Below are positions 41,588-50,787 of a DNA stretch of 64,000 nt, in pieces. Location: NCBI RefSeq assembly GCF_046098205.1, contig NZ_JBJURJ010000024.1, positions 1 through 64,000 on the forward strand, read 5' to 3'. The notes beneath the pieces are model-generated. The model saw nothing but the letters and a program-made list of their open reading frames with translations, had not been told where the DNA came from and did not search any database. The number at the start of each line of letters is the position of its first letter. The stretch's first letter is position 1. Origin of the DNA: Paenibacillus_AR mesotrionivorans (GTDB taxonomy: Bacteria > Bacillota > Bacilli > Paenibacillales > NBRC-103111). The position numbers were made by a program, and so were the translations under genes.

Positions 41588-42388
41588 ATGAGTCTTTGGA
41601 TTGCAATCATTATCGGAATAATCGAGGGTTTGACGGAATTTCTACCCGTCTCCTCCACAGGCCATATGATCATTGCCGGCCATGCCATGAATTTCACCGG
41701 GGCCAAAGCGGAAAGCTTCGAGGTTATCATCCAGTTGGGTGCAATTCTGGCCATTGCGGTGCTGTATTGGAGGAAGGTGCTCCGACTGTTCGGCGTCAAG
41801 GATAAAAGCGCCAAGCAGGCGCAGGGGCCGCAGCTGAACCTGATCCACATTGCCATCGGCATCGTTCCGGCCTTGGGGCTGGCTTATGTGTTCAGGGATT
41901 ACATCAAGCTGTTGTTTATGCCGGAAACGGTGATTATCAGTTTGGTGGTCGGCGGCATCTTCATGATGGTGGCGGAGAAAATCCAGCCTGACGTTACTGC
42001 GGACACCATGGATCAGATTACATACAAGCAGGCCTTCTTTATCGGTATCTCCCAAATCCTGTCCCTGTGGCCGGGCTTCTCCCGCTCCGGGTCCACCATC
42101 GCCGGCGGCATGCTGGCGGGTACCAGCCGCGCGGCGGCGGCGGATTTCACCTTTATTATGGCGCTGCCCATTATGACGGCGGCCTGCGGTTATGAACTGC
42201 TGAAGAGCTATTCGATGATGACCATGGATGACGCGCTGTTCTTCGCGGTGGGTTTTGTGGTGTCCTTTGTCGTGGCGCTGCTGGCCGTATCGACCTTCAT
42301 CAAGCTGGTCGGCCGTTTGAAGCTGACGGTTTTCTCCTACTACCGGTTTGTGCTGGCTGCCGTGGTGTTTATTTATTTCATTTTTTAA
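41588..42388 (+). CDS. uppP: Undecaprenyl-diphosphatase (BacA/UppP)
   Basis: A 266-residue polytopic membrane enzyme with both BacA signatures: EGLTEFLPVSSTGH near the N-terminus and SLWPGFSRSGSTIAGGML in the middle. It recycles the lipid carrier for cell-wall synthesis by dephosphorylating undecaprenyl diphosphate and can confer bacitracin tolerance. ATG 41588 has AGGAGG at 41578-41583. It lies 67 bases after the YunD-like gene without a clear terminator. A PAP2-type phosphatase at 52364 may overlap functionally. Confidence 0.96.
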   Translation: MSLWIAIIIGIIEGLTEFLPVSSTGHMIIAGHAMNFTGAKAESFEVIIQLGAILAIAVLYWRKVLRLFGVKDKSAKQAQGPQLNLIHIAIGIVPALGLAYVFRDYIKLLFMPETVIISLVVGGIFMMVAEKIQPDVTADTMDQITYKQAFFIGISQILSLWPGFSRSGSTIAGGMLAGTSRAAAADFTFIMALPIMTAACGYELLKSYSMMTMDDALFFAVGFVVSFVVALLAVSTFIKLVGRLKLTVFSYYRFVLAAVVFIYFIF

Positions 42389-42501
42389 ACCACACTTGAA
42401 TCCGTTTTTAGATACTCTTGATTTCATATTGCTCTTTCCAGCAGATTGTTTTACATTACTATCAGACGATGAAGTTTAATTGAAGGAACGAGGACATCAC
42501 G

Positions 42502-43599
42502 ATGCGCTTATTGCCGATCACCGTTTGCAAGCCGGGGATGAAGCTTGGCAGGAATATCTACAACGAGGAAGGCATTACTCTGCTGGCGGAACATGTGGAG
42601 CTGACCGATACCATGCTCCGGCGTTTGTCCATGCACGGGATTGACTTCTTGTACATCGACGACCCGCGGACAGACGATATTGCCATCCCTGAGCTGTTAA
42701 CCGATGAAACCCGGCAGGCCGCCACCAAGGTGATCCGTTCCCACTTCCGAAAGCTGATGGATGATTCCAGCCGCAAGAAGCCGGCGCAGGTCGGTGCCTT
42801 GAGCAAGGACTTCCGCCAGATTCTCAGTATGATTATCGATGACCTCAGCCATCAGAAGAATGCGATGATTATGCTGACGGTGATGCAGATTACGGATCAC
42901 TATCTTTTCCAGCATTCCATGAATGTCTGTATCTACGCCACCCTGCTGGGGATGGCCAATGGCTACAACCGGGACCAGCTCCAGACGATGGGGTTAGGTG
43001 CGCTCCTGCATGACATCGGCAAGACCAAGATTGATCTGAGCATTCTCAAAAAGCCGGGCCGGCTGTCGGATCAGGAATTTGAGAGCATGAAGCAGCATGC
43101 GGTTCTGGGCTTCCAGATGCTTAAGGATGAGCCTAATATTCCCCTTCTGTCCGCCCACTGCGCTCTGCAGCATCACGAACGTCTGGACGGCAGCGGATAT
43201 CCCCGCTCTCTTAAAGGCTACGAGATTCTGGAATATGCCAAGTGGATCGGTCTGGTAGATGCTTATGATGCGATGACCACTCACCGGGTCTACCGTAACG
43301 CCATGCTCCCCCATCAGGTGATGGAGATTCTCTATACGGAAGCAGGGGTCAAGTTTGACCTGGATAAGGTGGAGCTGTTCCGGGACAAGGTGGCCATCTA
43401 TCCCTTAGGAGTTTCCGTGAAGCTGAATACCGGAGAGTCCGGTGTTGTGGTGGATCTGAATGCGGCGTACCCCCACCGCCCGGTTATCCGCATCCTGAAG
43501 AATGAAGGCGGCGAGGAGCTTCCGGCACCCTACGAAGTGGATTTGTCCAAAAAACTGACCTTGATGATTGAGACTGTCAATGATGTGGAATCCTTTTGA
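42502..43599 (+). CDS. HD-GYP domain c-di-GMP phosphodiesterase-like protein (2)
   Basis: A 365-residue soluble protein with an N-terminal helical region, an HD-GYP domain (HDIGKTKIDLSIL, QHHERLDGSGYPRSL, GLVDAYDAMTTHR) and a C-terminal ~70-residue beta-rich tail (GVSVKLNTGESGVVVDLN). It has the same overall design as the protein at 36881, so the two are paralogues. It is followed by an unusual long-loop hairpin at 43612-43693. Confidence 0.9.
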   Translation: MRLLPITVCKPGMKLGRNIYNEEGITLLAEHVELTDTMLRRLSMHGIDFLYIDDPRTDDIAIPELLTDETRQAATKVIRSHFRKLMDDSSRKKPAQVGALSKDFRQILSMIIDDLSHQKNAMIMLTVMQITDHYLFQHSMNVCIYATLLGMANGYNRDQLQTMGLGALLHDIGKTKIDLSILKKPGRLSDQEFESMKQHAVLGFQMLKDEPNIPLLSAHCALQHHERLDGSGYPRSLKGYEILEYAKWIGLVDAYDAMTTHRVYRNAMLPHQVMEILYTEAGVKFDLDKVELFRDKVAIYPLGVSVKLNTGESGVVVDLNAAYPHRPVIRILKNEGGEELPAPYEVDLSKKLTLMIETVNDVESF

Positions 43600-43611
43600 A
43601 CGGCGGCTGAT

Positions 43612-43693
43612 AGAAGCCGGCAGGCCCAAGGAGCGGCGGGAAAATGAGCTGTGTTCATTCCTCCTGTTCCGAAAAAAAGCCTGCCGGCTTTCT
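43612..43693 (+). terminator. Long-loop hairpin, probable terminator of HD-GYP gene
   Basis: Arms AGAAGCCGGCAGGC and GCCTGCCGGCTTTCT give a 14-bp stem but with a loop of about 53 bases. The T tract is short, so its efficiency is doubtful. Confidence 0.55.
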
Positions 43694-43775
43694 TATGTTT
43701 GGGGTTTCCTTTAGAATCATTATTGAGTAAAATGGATGATAGAGTCGGATAGAGTCGGTATAAGGAGAGTGTACA

Positions 43776-44936
43776 ATGATCGAGCTAGACCGGAACACAG
43801 CGGTGCCGGAGATTTGTCCTGACTATGATCCATGGGACCCCATTAACAGTCTGATGCGCTATGGCAGGCATACGCTGACCAGTGTGGAGGTAACCGTCTC
43901 GCATTTGTGCAATATGCGTTGTGAGCATTGCGCCGTGGGGGACAGCCTTGTGACAAAAGAAGGGGATATGCTGCCGCTTGACCGTCTCTTGCACCGGTTG
44001 GAAGAGATCAGCCACTTGGAAACCATAAGCATCACCGGCGGAGAGCCGGCTTTCCGGAGAGATACGGTGCGCAATGTGATTATTCCGCTTCTGCGCTATG
44101 CCAGGCAGCGGGGACTCCGTTCCCAGCTGAACTCCAACATTACCATGGACCTGGAGCGTTATGAAGAGATTGCGCCTTATCTGGATGTGCTTCACATTTC
44201 CCATAATTATACCGGAGCGGAGGAATTCCGGGAGATCGGGTTTGCCCGTGCAGAGAACCCTACCGGCAACGGCTCCGCCGCCAGGCTGTACGAGCAGATG
44301 ATGAACAATGCCCGTGCCTTGGCCCGGGGAGGCCTGTTCGTATCCGCCGAAAGTATGATCAATTACCGCACCCATGAGAAGCTGCCGGACATCCACCGGC
44401 TGATTGTGGAGATGGGCTGTAAGCGGCATGAGGTCCATCCCATGTATCCCAGTGCGTTTGCCCGGCATCTGCCGGTGCTGGGGTTAGATGAGCTCCGGCA
44501 GGCCATCCACCGGCTGCTGGACGCAAGAGACCCGTCCGTATGGATGCTGTTCGGCACCCTTCCCTTCTTCGCCTGCACGAACAGTGAGGAGGACCGTCGA
44601 CTGCTGGAGCGTCTGAAGGCTGCGCCGCAGGTGACGGTCCGCAATGACCCGGATGGCCGGAACCGTCTGAATGTCAGTCTGTTCGACGGGAATGTGCATG
44701 TGACGGATTTTGCGGATTTTCCGCCCCTTGGCAATATCAAGCAGGACCGGCTGGAGGATGTATTCGGGACCTGGCTGGACCATTCCCTCTCCCGCACGGT
44801 AAGCTGCCATTGCCCAACCGCTTCCTGCTGCGGGCCTAATCTGCTGGTGAAGGATACGTACTACCGCAATGAGGACTTCACCCGCCGTAAGGCGCCGGGG
44901 GAAGTCTCCGGAAGTAAGCTCGTTCTGCCGGTTTAG
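43776..44936 (+). CDS. yfkAB: YfkAB-type radical SAM / CxCxxxxC protein
   Basis: The 386-residue protein has the radical SAM cluster motif CNMRCEHC (C45, C49, C52), the SAM-binding GGEP (SITGGEPAF) and a C-terminal CHCPTASC, i.e. CxCxxxxC. This is the signature combination of the Firmicutes YfkAB family. Its chemical reaction is not known. ATG 43776 has AAGGAGAG upstream. It appears to be a single gene with 500 bases of non-coding DNA behind it. Confidence 0.9.
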   Translation: MIELDRNTAVPEICPDYDPWDPINSLMRYGRHTLTSVEVTVSHLCNMRCEHCAVGDSLVTKEGDMLPLDRLLHRLEEISHLETISITGGEPAFRRDTVRNVIIPLLRYARQRGLRSQLNSNITMDLERYEEIAPYLDVLHISHNYTGAEEFREIGFARAENPTGNGSAARLYEQMMNNARALARGGLFVSAESMINYRTHEKLPDIHRLIVEMGCKRHEVHPMYPSAFARHLPVLGLDELRQAIHRLLDARDPSVWMLFGTLPFFACTNSEEDRRLLERLKAAPQVTVRNDPDGRNRLNVSLFDGNVHVTDFADFPPLGNIKQDRLEDVFGTWLDHSLSRTVSCHCPTASCCGPNLLVKDTYYRNEDFTRRKAPGEVSGSKLVLPV

Positions 44937-45027
44937 TGCCAGAGGGTAGAAGACCGTATCTGGAGAAAACGATAAAGAGCATGATGATCATGATAGTGCA
45001 GCTGAAGAAGCAGCCAAGATCATGATA

Positions 45028-45100
45028 GCGCACCGCAAATGTATGCTATTGGCGTAAACCGATGTAAATCACCAAATAGCGTACATAAAATGTATGCTAA
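45028..45100. repeat. Half copy (two forward boxes) of the four-box element, 51-bp spacing
   Basis: Boxes at 45028-45049 and 45079-45100 both end AAATGTATGCTA and start GCG.AC. The 51-base spacing matches locus C rather than the usual 50. The reverse boxes expected about 61 bases further on are absent. Confidence 0.55.
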
Positions 45101-45254
45101 ACACGCTCAGGCTGCGCAATACATTCAACCTGGCAGCACCACCTGCCATTGGCCGGGCAGTTTCGGCCTCGTACTGTCCCGGACCTTCTGGCTCATGGTC
45201 CGGCTCGGGGCAGCCTTTGGGCACAGCACACAAACAAGCCTTCTCATACGCCAC

Positions 45255-45291
45255 AAAAAACGGGCATCCCTCTTGGGAATGTCCGTTTTTT
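45255..45291 (+). terminator. Terminator-like hairpin upstream of the chemoreceptor
   Basis: Arms AAAAAACGGGCAT and ATGTCCGTTTTTT with an 11-base loop and T run. No gene ends close before it; the nearest is yfkAB, 320 bases away. It may end that transcript or an unseen RNA. Confidence 0.7.
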
Positions 45292-45442
45292 GTTCTTTAC
45301 ACTATGAACATGATAATAATTCCATTTTACACAATTTAATTGGATTTTAATAAATAATTCGATGAAATTCGATAAAATTTGAGTTATAATTATTCTCATC
45401 TATAGTCTATATGGCCTGAAGCAGGCGGTGAGGAGAACAAGG

Positions 45443-47149
45443 ATGAATTTTGCGGGGAAATTAACTTCTGCAGTAGTTGCCGTATTGATTTTTGTAGGTG
45501 CCGCCATCGCTTTCATCGGCTACGACGTTGCGTATGATCAAGTCAAGGAAGCAGTCGGGATAGAGCTTGTCGGCTGTGCCAATATTACCACAGGGCTGGT
45601 AGACCCGGCCGCTGTCGAGAAGCTGGTGAAGGGAGATACCAGCGGACTGGCGGATATTGAAACCCGGCTGAATTGGACAGCGGACCACAAGGCGATTTTT
45701 AAGGAAGCCTTCCTGCTGGATCTGAACGGTAAAGTCCTGGCCGTGGACAAGCGTATGAAGGGACACGGGATTGAAGCGGGAACGCAGTATTATATGGATG
45801 ATGCTGTGAAGGCCGCCTTCAAGGGAACGGACCACAGCAACCATCAAAACATTTATTCGGATGTGTATGAGTTTGGCGGCGAGAAGCTGATGACCGGCTA
45901 CGGGCCCATCTTCAAGGACCACGACCCCAATAAAGAAATTATCGCACTGATGGCCATCAACTTTGATGCCTCCATTATCCAGGAGCGGACCATGGATACG
46001 GTGGTAGCCCCTGTGATCACGGGGATGATTGCTCTTCTGGTGGGCGTTGTCCTGATTTATCTGGTTATCCGCCGTATGGTGCGTCCGGTGGTGAAGCTGT
46101 CCGCCCACGTGAACCGGATTGCCAAGGGCGACTTGACAGTCGAGCCGCTGGATTACAGCAGCAAGGATGAGGTCGGCGTTCTGGTGAATGACATGAACGG
46201 GATGGCCATTAATCTGCGCAAGCTCATTCAGGAGGTTAATCAAACCTCTGTGCTTGTGGCCGCTTCCTCCCAGGAACTGACGGCAAGCGCCGAGCAGACG
46301 GGGAAGGCCAGTGAGCAGATTGCGCTGGTATCCCAGGACCTGGCTGCCGGTGCGGACCGCCAGCTGAAGAGCCTGGAGGAAACGTCGGAGATCATCAACC
46401 GGATGTCCCAGGCGGTTCAGCAGATTTCCAGCAATGCCACTGATGTGACCGCTTCGGCGGCGGATACGGCGTTCAAAGCGGAGTCGGGTCTCCATTCCGC
46501 CATTACCGCTGAAGAGCAGATGAACGCCATCAGCTTCAGCATGGATGAGCTGTCCCAGACGGTGCAGGTGTTGGGTGAGCATTCCAAGGAAATCGGCTCT
46601 ATTGTGGAAGTAATAACGGACATAGCGGGGCAAACCAATCTGTTATCCCTGAATGCGGCCATCGAGGCGGCACGGGCAGGGGAGCAGGGCAGAGGTTTTG
46701 CTGTGGTGGCGGATTCCATCCGCAAGCTGGCGGAGCAATCAAGCCGTTCGGCTCAACAGATTACGGGGCTGGTTACCGTGATCCTCACGCAGATGGAAAA
46801 AGTGGCCCTAACCGTAAACAGTACCTCCCGTGAGGTGGTGGAGGGTGCAGGCATGGTGCATTCCGCAGGCGAAGCCTTCGGCACCATTCGGGCCTCGGCT
46901 ACCGAAACGGCGGAGCGGATCGAACAGGTATCCCAATCCGTTTCCCATATCTCCGACGGCTCCGTGCGGCTGGTGGAATCCGTGAAGCTGCTGTTGACCG
47001 TAGCGGACACCACTGCCGAAGGGACACACAACGCTTCCGCCGCCTCTGAGGAGCAGCTGGCGACGATGGAGGAGATTACCGCCTCCGCCAATTACCTGTC
47101 CAAGCTGGCCGAGGAGCTGCAGAACCTCATTGACCAGTTTAAGGTATAG
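45443..47149 (+). CDS. Methyl-accepting chemotaxis protein
   Basis: This 568-residue transducer has a first membrane helix (about 5-27) and an external sensor of about 150 residues (around the KAIFKEAFLLDLNGKVLAVD stretch). A second helix (about 193-215), a HAMP domain and a long signalling coiled coil follow, with the hairpin tip EAARAGEQGRGFAVVADSIR. The sensed compound is unknown. ATG 45443 is chosen, with GAGGAG upstream. No other chemotaxis or flagellar genes are nearby, so it is an orphan receptor. Confidence 0.93.
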   Translation: MNFAGKLTSAVVAVLIFVGAAIAFIGYDVAYDQVKEAVGIELVGCANITTGLVDPAAVEKLVKGDTSGLADIETRLNWTADHKAIFKEAFLLDLNGKVLAVDKRMKGHGIEAGTQYYMDDAVKAAFKGTDHSNHQNIYSDVYEFGGEKLMTGYGPIFKDHDPNKEIIALMAINFDASIIQERTMDTVVAPVITGMIALLVGVVLIYLVIRRMVRPVVKLSAHVNRIAKGDLTVEPLDYSSKDEVGVLVNDMNGMAINLRKLIQEVNQTSVLVAASSQELTASAEQTGKASEQIALVSQDLAAGADRQLKSLEETSEIINRMSQAVQQISSNATDVTASAADTAFKAESGLHSAITAEEQMNAISFSMDELSQTVQVLGEHSKEIGSIVEVITDIAGQTNLLSLNAAIEAARAGEQGRGFAVVADSIRKLAEQSSRSAQQITGLVTVILTQMEKVALTVNSTSREVVEGAGMVHSAGEAFGTIRASATETAERIEQVSQSVSHISDGSVRLVESVKLLLTVADTTAEGTHNASAASEEQLATMEEITASANYLSKLAEELQNLIDQFKV

Positions 47150-47162
47150 GGATAAACATCAA

Positions 47163-47192
47163 ACAAGCCATCCCGGGCGGGATGGCTTGTTC
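47163..47192 (+). terminator. Hairpin after the chemoreceptor
   Basis: Stem AACAAGCCATCCC/GGGATGGCTTGTT with a short loop; no long T tract on either strand. Confidence 0.6.
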
Positions 47193-47230
47193 TGCAGTAT
47201 GCTGCCCGAGGAGGGGAATATGCGGGGATA

Positions 47231-47800
47231 TCAGAAAATTTTCTGCGCTTCGCGCTCCGCCTTCAGAATCTCGACGGCCTCCCGGAAACGCAAGGAATGC
47301 ACAATTTCCCGCTCTCTTAAAAACTTCAGACTATCCTGAAGGTCCACATCATCCGTCAGATCAATCAGCCACTGGTATGTAGCCCGGGCTTTTTCCTCAG
47401 CGGCAATATCTTCGTACAGGTCTGCTATCGGATCGCCCTTGGCTTGGATGTAGGCAGCCGTCCAGGGCACACCCGCTGCGTTATGATAGAACAGCGCCTT
47501 GTCATGGTTCACATAATGGTCCCCAAGCCCTGCCGCTTTGAGCTGTTCGGGCGTACAGTCCTTGGTGAGCTTATAGACCATCGTGGCGATCATTTCCAAA
47601 TGGGCCAGTTCCTCGGTGGAAATATCGTTTAACAAGCCGATGATTTTACCCGGCACGGTATACCGCTGGTTCATATAGCGCAATGCTGCGGCCAGCTCGC
47701 CGTCCGCCCCGCCATATTGCTCGATTAGGTATTTGGCCATATTGGGGTCGCACTTGCTGACCCGTACAGGATATTGAAGCTTCTTTTCATACACCCACAT
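47231..47800 (-). CDS. cotJC: Spore coat manganese-catalase-like protein CotJC
   Basis: A 189-residue protein of the manganese catalase family with N-terminal MWVYEKKLQYPVRV and the metal ligands in ISTEELAHLEMIAT and IAAEEKARATYQWL. CotJC is deposited in the inner coat and may remove peroxide. ATG 47800 has GAGGAGG upstream. It is the third gene of cotJABC, 47 bases behind cotJB. Confidence 0.95.
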   Translation of the reverse strand: MWVYEKKLQYPVRVSKCDPNMAKYLIEQYGGADGELAAALRYMNQRYTVPGKIIGLLNDISTEELAHLEMIATMVYKLTKDCTPEQLKAAGLGDHYVNHDKALFYHNAAGVPWTAAYIQAKGDPIADLYEDIAAEEKARATYQWLIDLTDDVDLQDSLKFLREREIVHSLRFREAVEILKAEREAQKIF

Positions 47801-47847
47801 GGAAATTTCTCCTCCTCTTTAACCATTCTCCTGTGCCAGGACCAGGG

Positions 47848-48111
47848 TCACACCTGCCAGGGCCAGGGAGCGTCGTTCCATTGCCACGGGCTGCGGCTGT
47901 AGCTGTGCCCGAAATTCATCAGCGGTCCGAATTTCAGCTCGAATTGCTGGGCAAGCAGTTGCCGCTTTTGCGCCATTTGGTTAAACTGTTGAAGAGCCAG
48001 ATTATCCATCGGATGGGTATCCAGATAGAGATTCAGCTCGACGATTACGAAATCGATCTCCTGCAGCTCCTTCAGCATGCAGTAATATTCTTCCGGCAGT
48101 GGATTTTGCAT
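47848..48111 (-). CDS. cotJB: Spore coat protein CotJB
   Basis: An 87-residue protein with CotJB hallmarks: MLKELQEIDFVIVELNLYLDTHP and the C-terminal YSRSPWQWNDAPWPWQ, rich in Trp and Pro. ATG 48111 is preceded by AGGAGGTG seven bases upstream; TTG at 48117 would sit inside that spacing. Middle gene of the cotJ operon, expressed in the mother cell in other Bacilli. Confidence 0.94.
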   Translation of the reverse strand: MQNPLPEEYYCMLKELQEIDFVIVELNLYLDTHPMDNLALQQFNQMAQKRQLLAQQFELKFGPLMNFGHSYSRSPWQWNDAPWPWQV

Positions 48112-48133
48112 GGACAAACACCTCCTGTTCCTT

Positions 48134-48367
48134 CTATTTGACGGGGGGACCGGGATAAGGCCCGTACAGGGCCGGCCACAGCGTGCCTACCTTCAGCGCT
48201 TCACAAGGGCTGAATTGGGGCAGGTTCATAGGCTGGAAGGGAATAAACAGCTGAGGAGGCGTGTTGTACGTTTTGACACACATGGGCGGACAAGGATCAC
48301 AAGGACCTACATACGGCTGGTACATCCTGAATTGGCAAACCGGATTCATCGGCAGTGCTGCTTTCAC
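48134..48367 (-). CDS. cotJA: Spore coat-associated protein CotJA
   Basis: A 77-residue Pro/Cys-rich protein with FIPFQPMNLPQFSPCEALKVGTLWPALYGPYP (as PQFSP...EAL...GTLWP...PY), the CotJA signature. The start is taken as GTG 48367 because AAGGGGG lies nine bases upstream; the ATG at 48349 has no ribosome site. The N-terminal part has three CxxC-like pairs (GPCDPCPPMC). It leads the cotJ operon and runs divergent from the thioesterase gene. Confidence 0.88.
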   Translation of the reverse strand: MKAALPMNPVCQFRMYQPYVGPCDPCPPMCVKTYNTPPQLFIPFQPMNLPQFSPCEALKVGTLWPALYGPYPGPPVK

Positions 48368-48500
48368 AAGGCCAATCCCCCTTACGTTGGAATGAATTCG
48401 CAGTTCATTACGCTTATCTATATGTGGCCGCAGGGGAAAACCTGTTAACCCGCTTCCCTTGGGCCAAGCCAAAATTTTTTGAGAAGGAAGGCGGTTTATC

Positions 48501-49073
48501 TTGTCAGATCTGATCGGCGCCAAAACCTGCAATGCTTCCCGTTCCGTCCAATCCAGCTATGTGCTCCCTCCGGATACCAACAATCACCAGACCTTATATG
48601 GAGGCAAGCTCATGACGTACATTGATAATGTGGCAGCCCGTGCAGCCATGCGCCATGCCCGCAGGCCGATTGTGACGGCCTCTACGGACTCCATTGACTT
48701 CCTCCATCCCATCCGGGTGGGGTATGAGGTATGCCTGGAGGCTTTTGTCACCTGGACCCACAAAACCTCCATGGAGGTGTTTGTAAAGGTGATTGGAGAG
48801 GATCTGCTGACGGGAGAGAGGAAGGTATGCGCCACTTCCTTCCTGACCTTCGTGGCATTGGGCGATGACGGGCGGCCTACCGAGGTGGACAAGGTGATTC
48901 CCGAAACCCCCGAGGAGCTCCAGCTTCACAATTCCGCACCGGCCCGGGCTTCGGCACGCAAGGAGCGGCGGCAGGAGAGCAAACGGCTGGCCCAGGTCTT
49001 CGGTACCCGGCGTCCCTGGGACCTCCCGTCCACTGCCGCGGCAGGTGAGCCAACGCCGGGACCGGCTGAATAA
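48501..49073 (+). CDS. Hot-dog acyl-CoA thioesterase (YkhA-like)
   Basis: A 190-residue protein with a hot-dog fold: PPDTNNHQTLYGGKLMTYIDNVAARAA and the core STDSIDFLHPIRVG. A charged C-terminal extension ends RRPWDLP. It should hydrolyse medium- or long-chain acyl-CoA. The start is TTG 48501 with AAGGAAGG nine bases upstream. It runs divergent from cotJ and ends before a good terminator. Confidence 0.92.
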   Translation: MSDLIGAKTCNASRSVQSSYVLPPDTNNHQTLYGGKLMTYIDNVAARAAMRHARRPIVTASTDSIDFLHPIRVGYEVCLEAFVTWTHKTSMEVFVKVIGEDLLTGERKVCATSFLTFVALGDDGRPTEVDKVIPETPEELQLHNSAPARASARKERRQESKRLAQVFGTRRPWDLPSTAAAGEPTPGPAE

Positions 49074-49091
49074 GTGATCATTTAGAAGGAC

Positions 49092-49125
49092 AACACCCCT
49101 AAGCCATGTGGAGGGGTGTTTTTTT
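49092..49125 (+). terminator. Terminator of the thioesterase gene
   Basis: Stem AACACCCCT/AGGGGTGTT with a T6-7 tail. Confidence 0.92.
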
Positions 49126-49186
49126 GTTGCGCAATGGATTTTATGGGGGGAATTGCAAATAATACGGATAAAAAAGGGGTGGGGCA

Positions 49187-49978
49187 ATGGATAATTACGT
49201 GAACAGCTCCAATCGGTACCGGCGGTACAAGGCGCATGTGAATATTTTCGGGATTAGCCAGCTTCATCTCAAAAGCCCCTATCTGGTAGCCATGTGGTCC
49301 GTCATTTTTCCGGGCTTCGGGCACCTCATTTTATCCAAATATGTGCGCGGTGTACTGCTGGTAGCCTGGGAGCTTTTTATCAACCAGCGCATTCAGCTGA
49401 ATCTGGCTATGGTGTATTCCTTCACGGGGAGAATGGAGGAGGCGAAGCAGGTGCTGGATATGCGGATTTTGCATTTATACATTCCGGTATATCTGTTTGC
49501 CATCTGGGACAGCTACCGCACCACAGTGGACATGAACAAAATCTATATTCTGGCCGAACGGGAAAATGCGCCTTTTAACAGCTTCAGTCTGGGAGCGCTG
49601 GAGATCAACTACTTGGACAAAAAAAATCCGCTGGCCGCCATTATGTGCTCTTTGGCCATCCCCAGCGTCGGACAATTGTACATCAACCGGTTTATTCTCG
49701 GATTTTTCAATCTGGTGATGGGCGTCGTTCTGATTTACTATTCCCACCTCTATGAAGCGATTCATTTTATGATCCTGGGTCAACTGGAGCAATCCATTCA
49801 GGTGCTGGATGCTCAATGGCTTTTGTATTTTCCCTCCTTTTATTTTTTCTCCATCTATGACGCCTATATCAACACGGTAGAGAATAATAAGCTGTTCGAA
49901 TCCGAACAGAAGAACTTCCTGCGCCAGAATTTCCAGCCTAAGGGCTTCCGAGTCAGGAAAGGAAACAAGGTGGTGTAA
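49187..49978 (+). CDS. Membrane protein with two-fold internal duplication
   Basis: This 263-residue membrane protein is built from two homologous halves, each about 90-95 residues. In the first half SPYLVAMWSVIFPGFGHLIL...AKQVLDMRIL...DSYRTTVDMNKIY aligns with NPLAAIMCSLAIPSVGQLYI...SIQVLDAQWL...DAYINTVENNKLF in the second. Each half has two or three hydrophobic segments. I do not recognise the family. ATG 49187 has AAAGGGGTGGGG upstream. It lies three bases before the next gene. Confidence 0.8.
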   Translation: MDNYVNSSNRYRRYKAHVNIFGISQLHLKSPYLVAMWSVIFPGFGHLILSKYVRGVLLVAWELFINQRIQLNLAMVYSFTGRMEEAKQVLDMRILHLYIPVYLFAIWDSYRTTVDMNKIYILAERENAPFNSFSLGALEINYLDKKNPLAAIMCSLAIPSVGQLYINRFILGFFNLVMGVVLIYYSHLYEAIHFMILGQLEQSIQVLDAQWLLYFPSFYFFSIYDAYINTVENNKLFESEQKNFLRQNFQPKGFRVRKGNKVV

Positions 49979-49981
49979 CCG

Positions 49982-50434
49982 ATGCAGATTGTGGCCACAT
50001 TCGAGCATACTGTGTTTTTGGAGATGGCACTGTCCCAGCTTAAGGAACGGGGGATTTCCGATTTATTCGCCCTTCCGCTGGACAACCGGACGGAGGAGCG
50101 GCGTCTGTTGGACACCCTTCATTATTCGGACGGGGCTACCTTGATGGGCAAGGGGATGGTCCTGGCGGCTTTGCTCTCCGTTGTGGGGGCCAGCCGCGGC
50201 TTTGAGTTGGAATGGGGGCCTGTGTATTGGGGGCTGATTGGGGGGGCATCGGGTTTTGTGACGGGGGTGGCCATCGACCTGTTTATTCATAAGGTGGCCA
50301 AAAAAAAGCGGCGGCTGCTGAAGGGCAAACGGTCGGAGGTGATCCTGATCATCAACTGCGGGGAAACAGATGCAGCTTGGATTGAACCGCTGCTGTGGGA
50401 GCATCTTGCGCTGGGATTAGCCAAAATGGAATAA
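49982..50434 (+). CDS. Unknown protein with central glycine-rich membrane hairpin
   Basis: A 150-residue protein. The first ~50 residues are soluble (IVATFEHTVFLEMALSQLKERGI), in the style of small heavy-metal-like or general-stress folds. Two hydrophobic helices follow (about 55-72 and 80-100), then a basic stretch (KKKRRLLKGKR) and a short domain. It is coupled to the duplicated membrane protein gene in front. No function is proposed. Confidence 0.75.
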   Translation: MQIVATFEHTVFLEMALSQLKERGISDLFALPLDNRTEERRLLDTLHYSDGATLMGKGMVLAALLSVVGASRGFELEWGPVYWGLIGGASGFVTGVAIDLFIHKVAKKKRRLLKGKRSEVILIINCGETDAAWIEPLLWEHLALGLAKME

Positions 50435-50514
50435 AGGTCAAAAAAGATGGCCTGAAGGCATCCTAGCGCCATCAAGCCATCGGGCATTCTTATCTATTCG
50501 GAGCAAAAACGGGA

Positions 50515-50706
50515 TTATACCGTTTTGATCTCCACAACCTTGCGGGTATACCAATCACCGCTCATCGCCTGTACGGCGTCCGGGTTGTAACCCTTCAGCT
50601 GTCCGCGGTAATCCACCTGGCCCCACAGCGTAATCTCCACCTGACTTTTGTAATGAAGGGCATAATCCAAATCTGCATCGTCTTTTAAAATAATTCCGGG
50701 GCGCAT
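50515..50706 (-). CDS. Small unknown protein (63 aa)
   Basis: The ORF from ATG 50706 has AAAGGAG with a seven-base spacer. The product, beginning MRPGIILKDDADLDYA, is predicted beta-rich (VEITLWGQVDYRGQLKGY). It has no membrane segment. I do not recognise it. It lies just downstream of the lone YheC/D gene on the same strand (gap 81 bases) and may share its transcript, suggesting a sporulation link by context only. Confidence 0.7.
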   Translation of the reverse strand: MRPGIILKDDADLDYALHYKSQVEITLWGQVDYRGQLKGYNPDAVQAMSGDWYTRKVVEIKTV

Positions 50707-50787
50707 ACACACTCTCCTTTGGGTTTGATTTAATGTAGACACCGCAAGGTGGGCTTTGGTTACTCCGTTCACGAAGTTTTCATATTT

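Larger units (their letters stand above)
44937..45442. other. Non-coding stretch before the chemoreceptor
   Basis: No convincing gene is seen. The segment holds a half copy of the four-box element (45028-45100), an inverted-repeat-rich GC segment (45120-45240) and a terminator-like hairpin at 45255-45291. An AT-rich promoter zone with TATAAT at 45383-45388 lies just before the methyl-accepting protein. Confidence 0.55.

Noticed and set aside
45120..45250. Possible small gene or T-box-like leader in the GC-rich stretch.
   Set aside because: No ribosome site, no T-box sequence and no plausible protein in either direction; only simple inverted repeats are visible.
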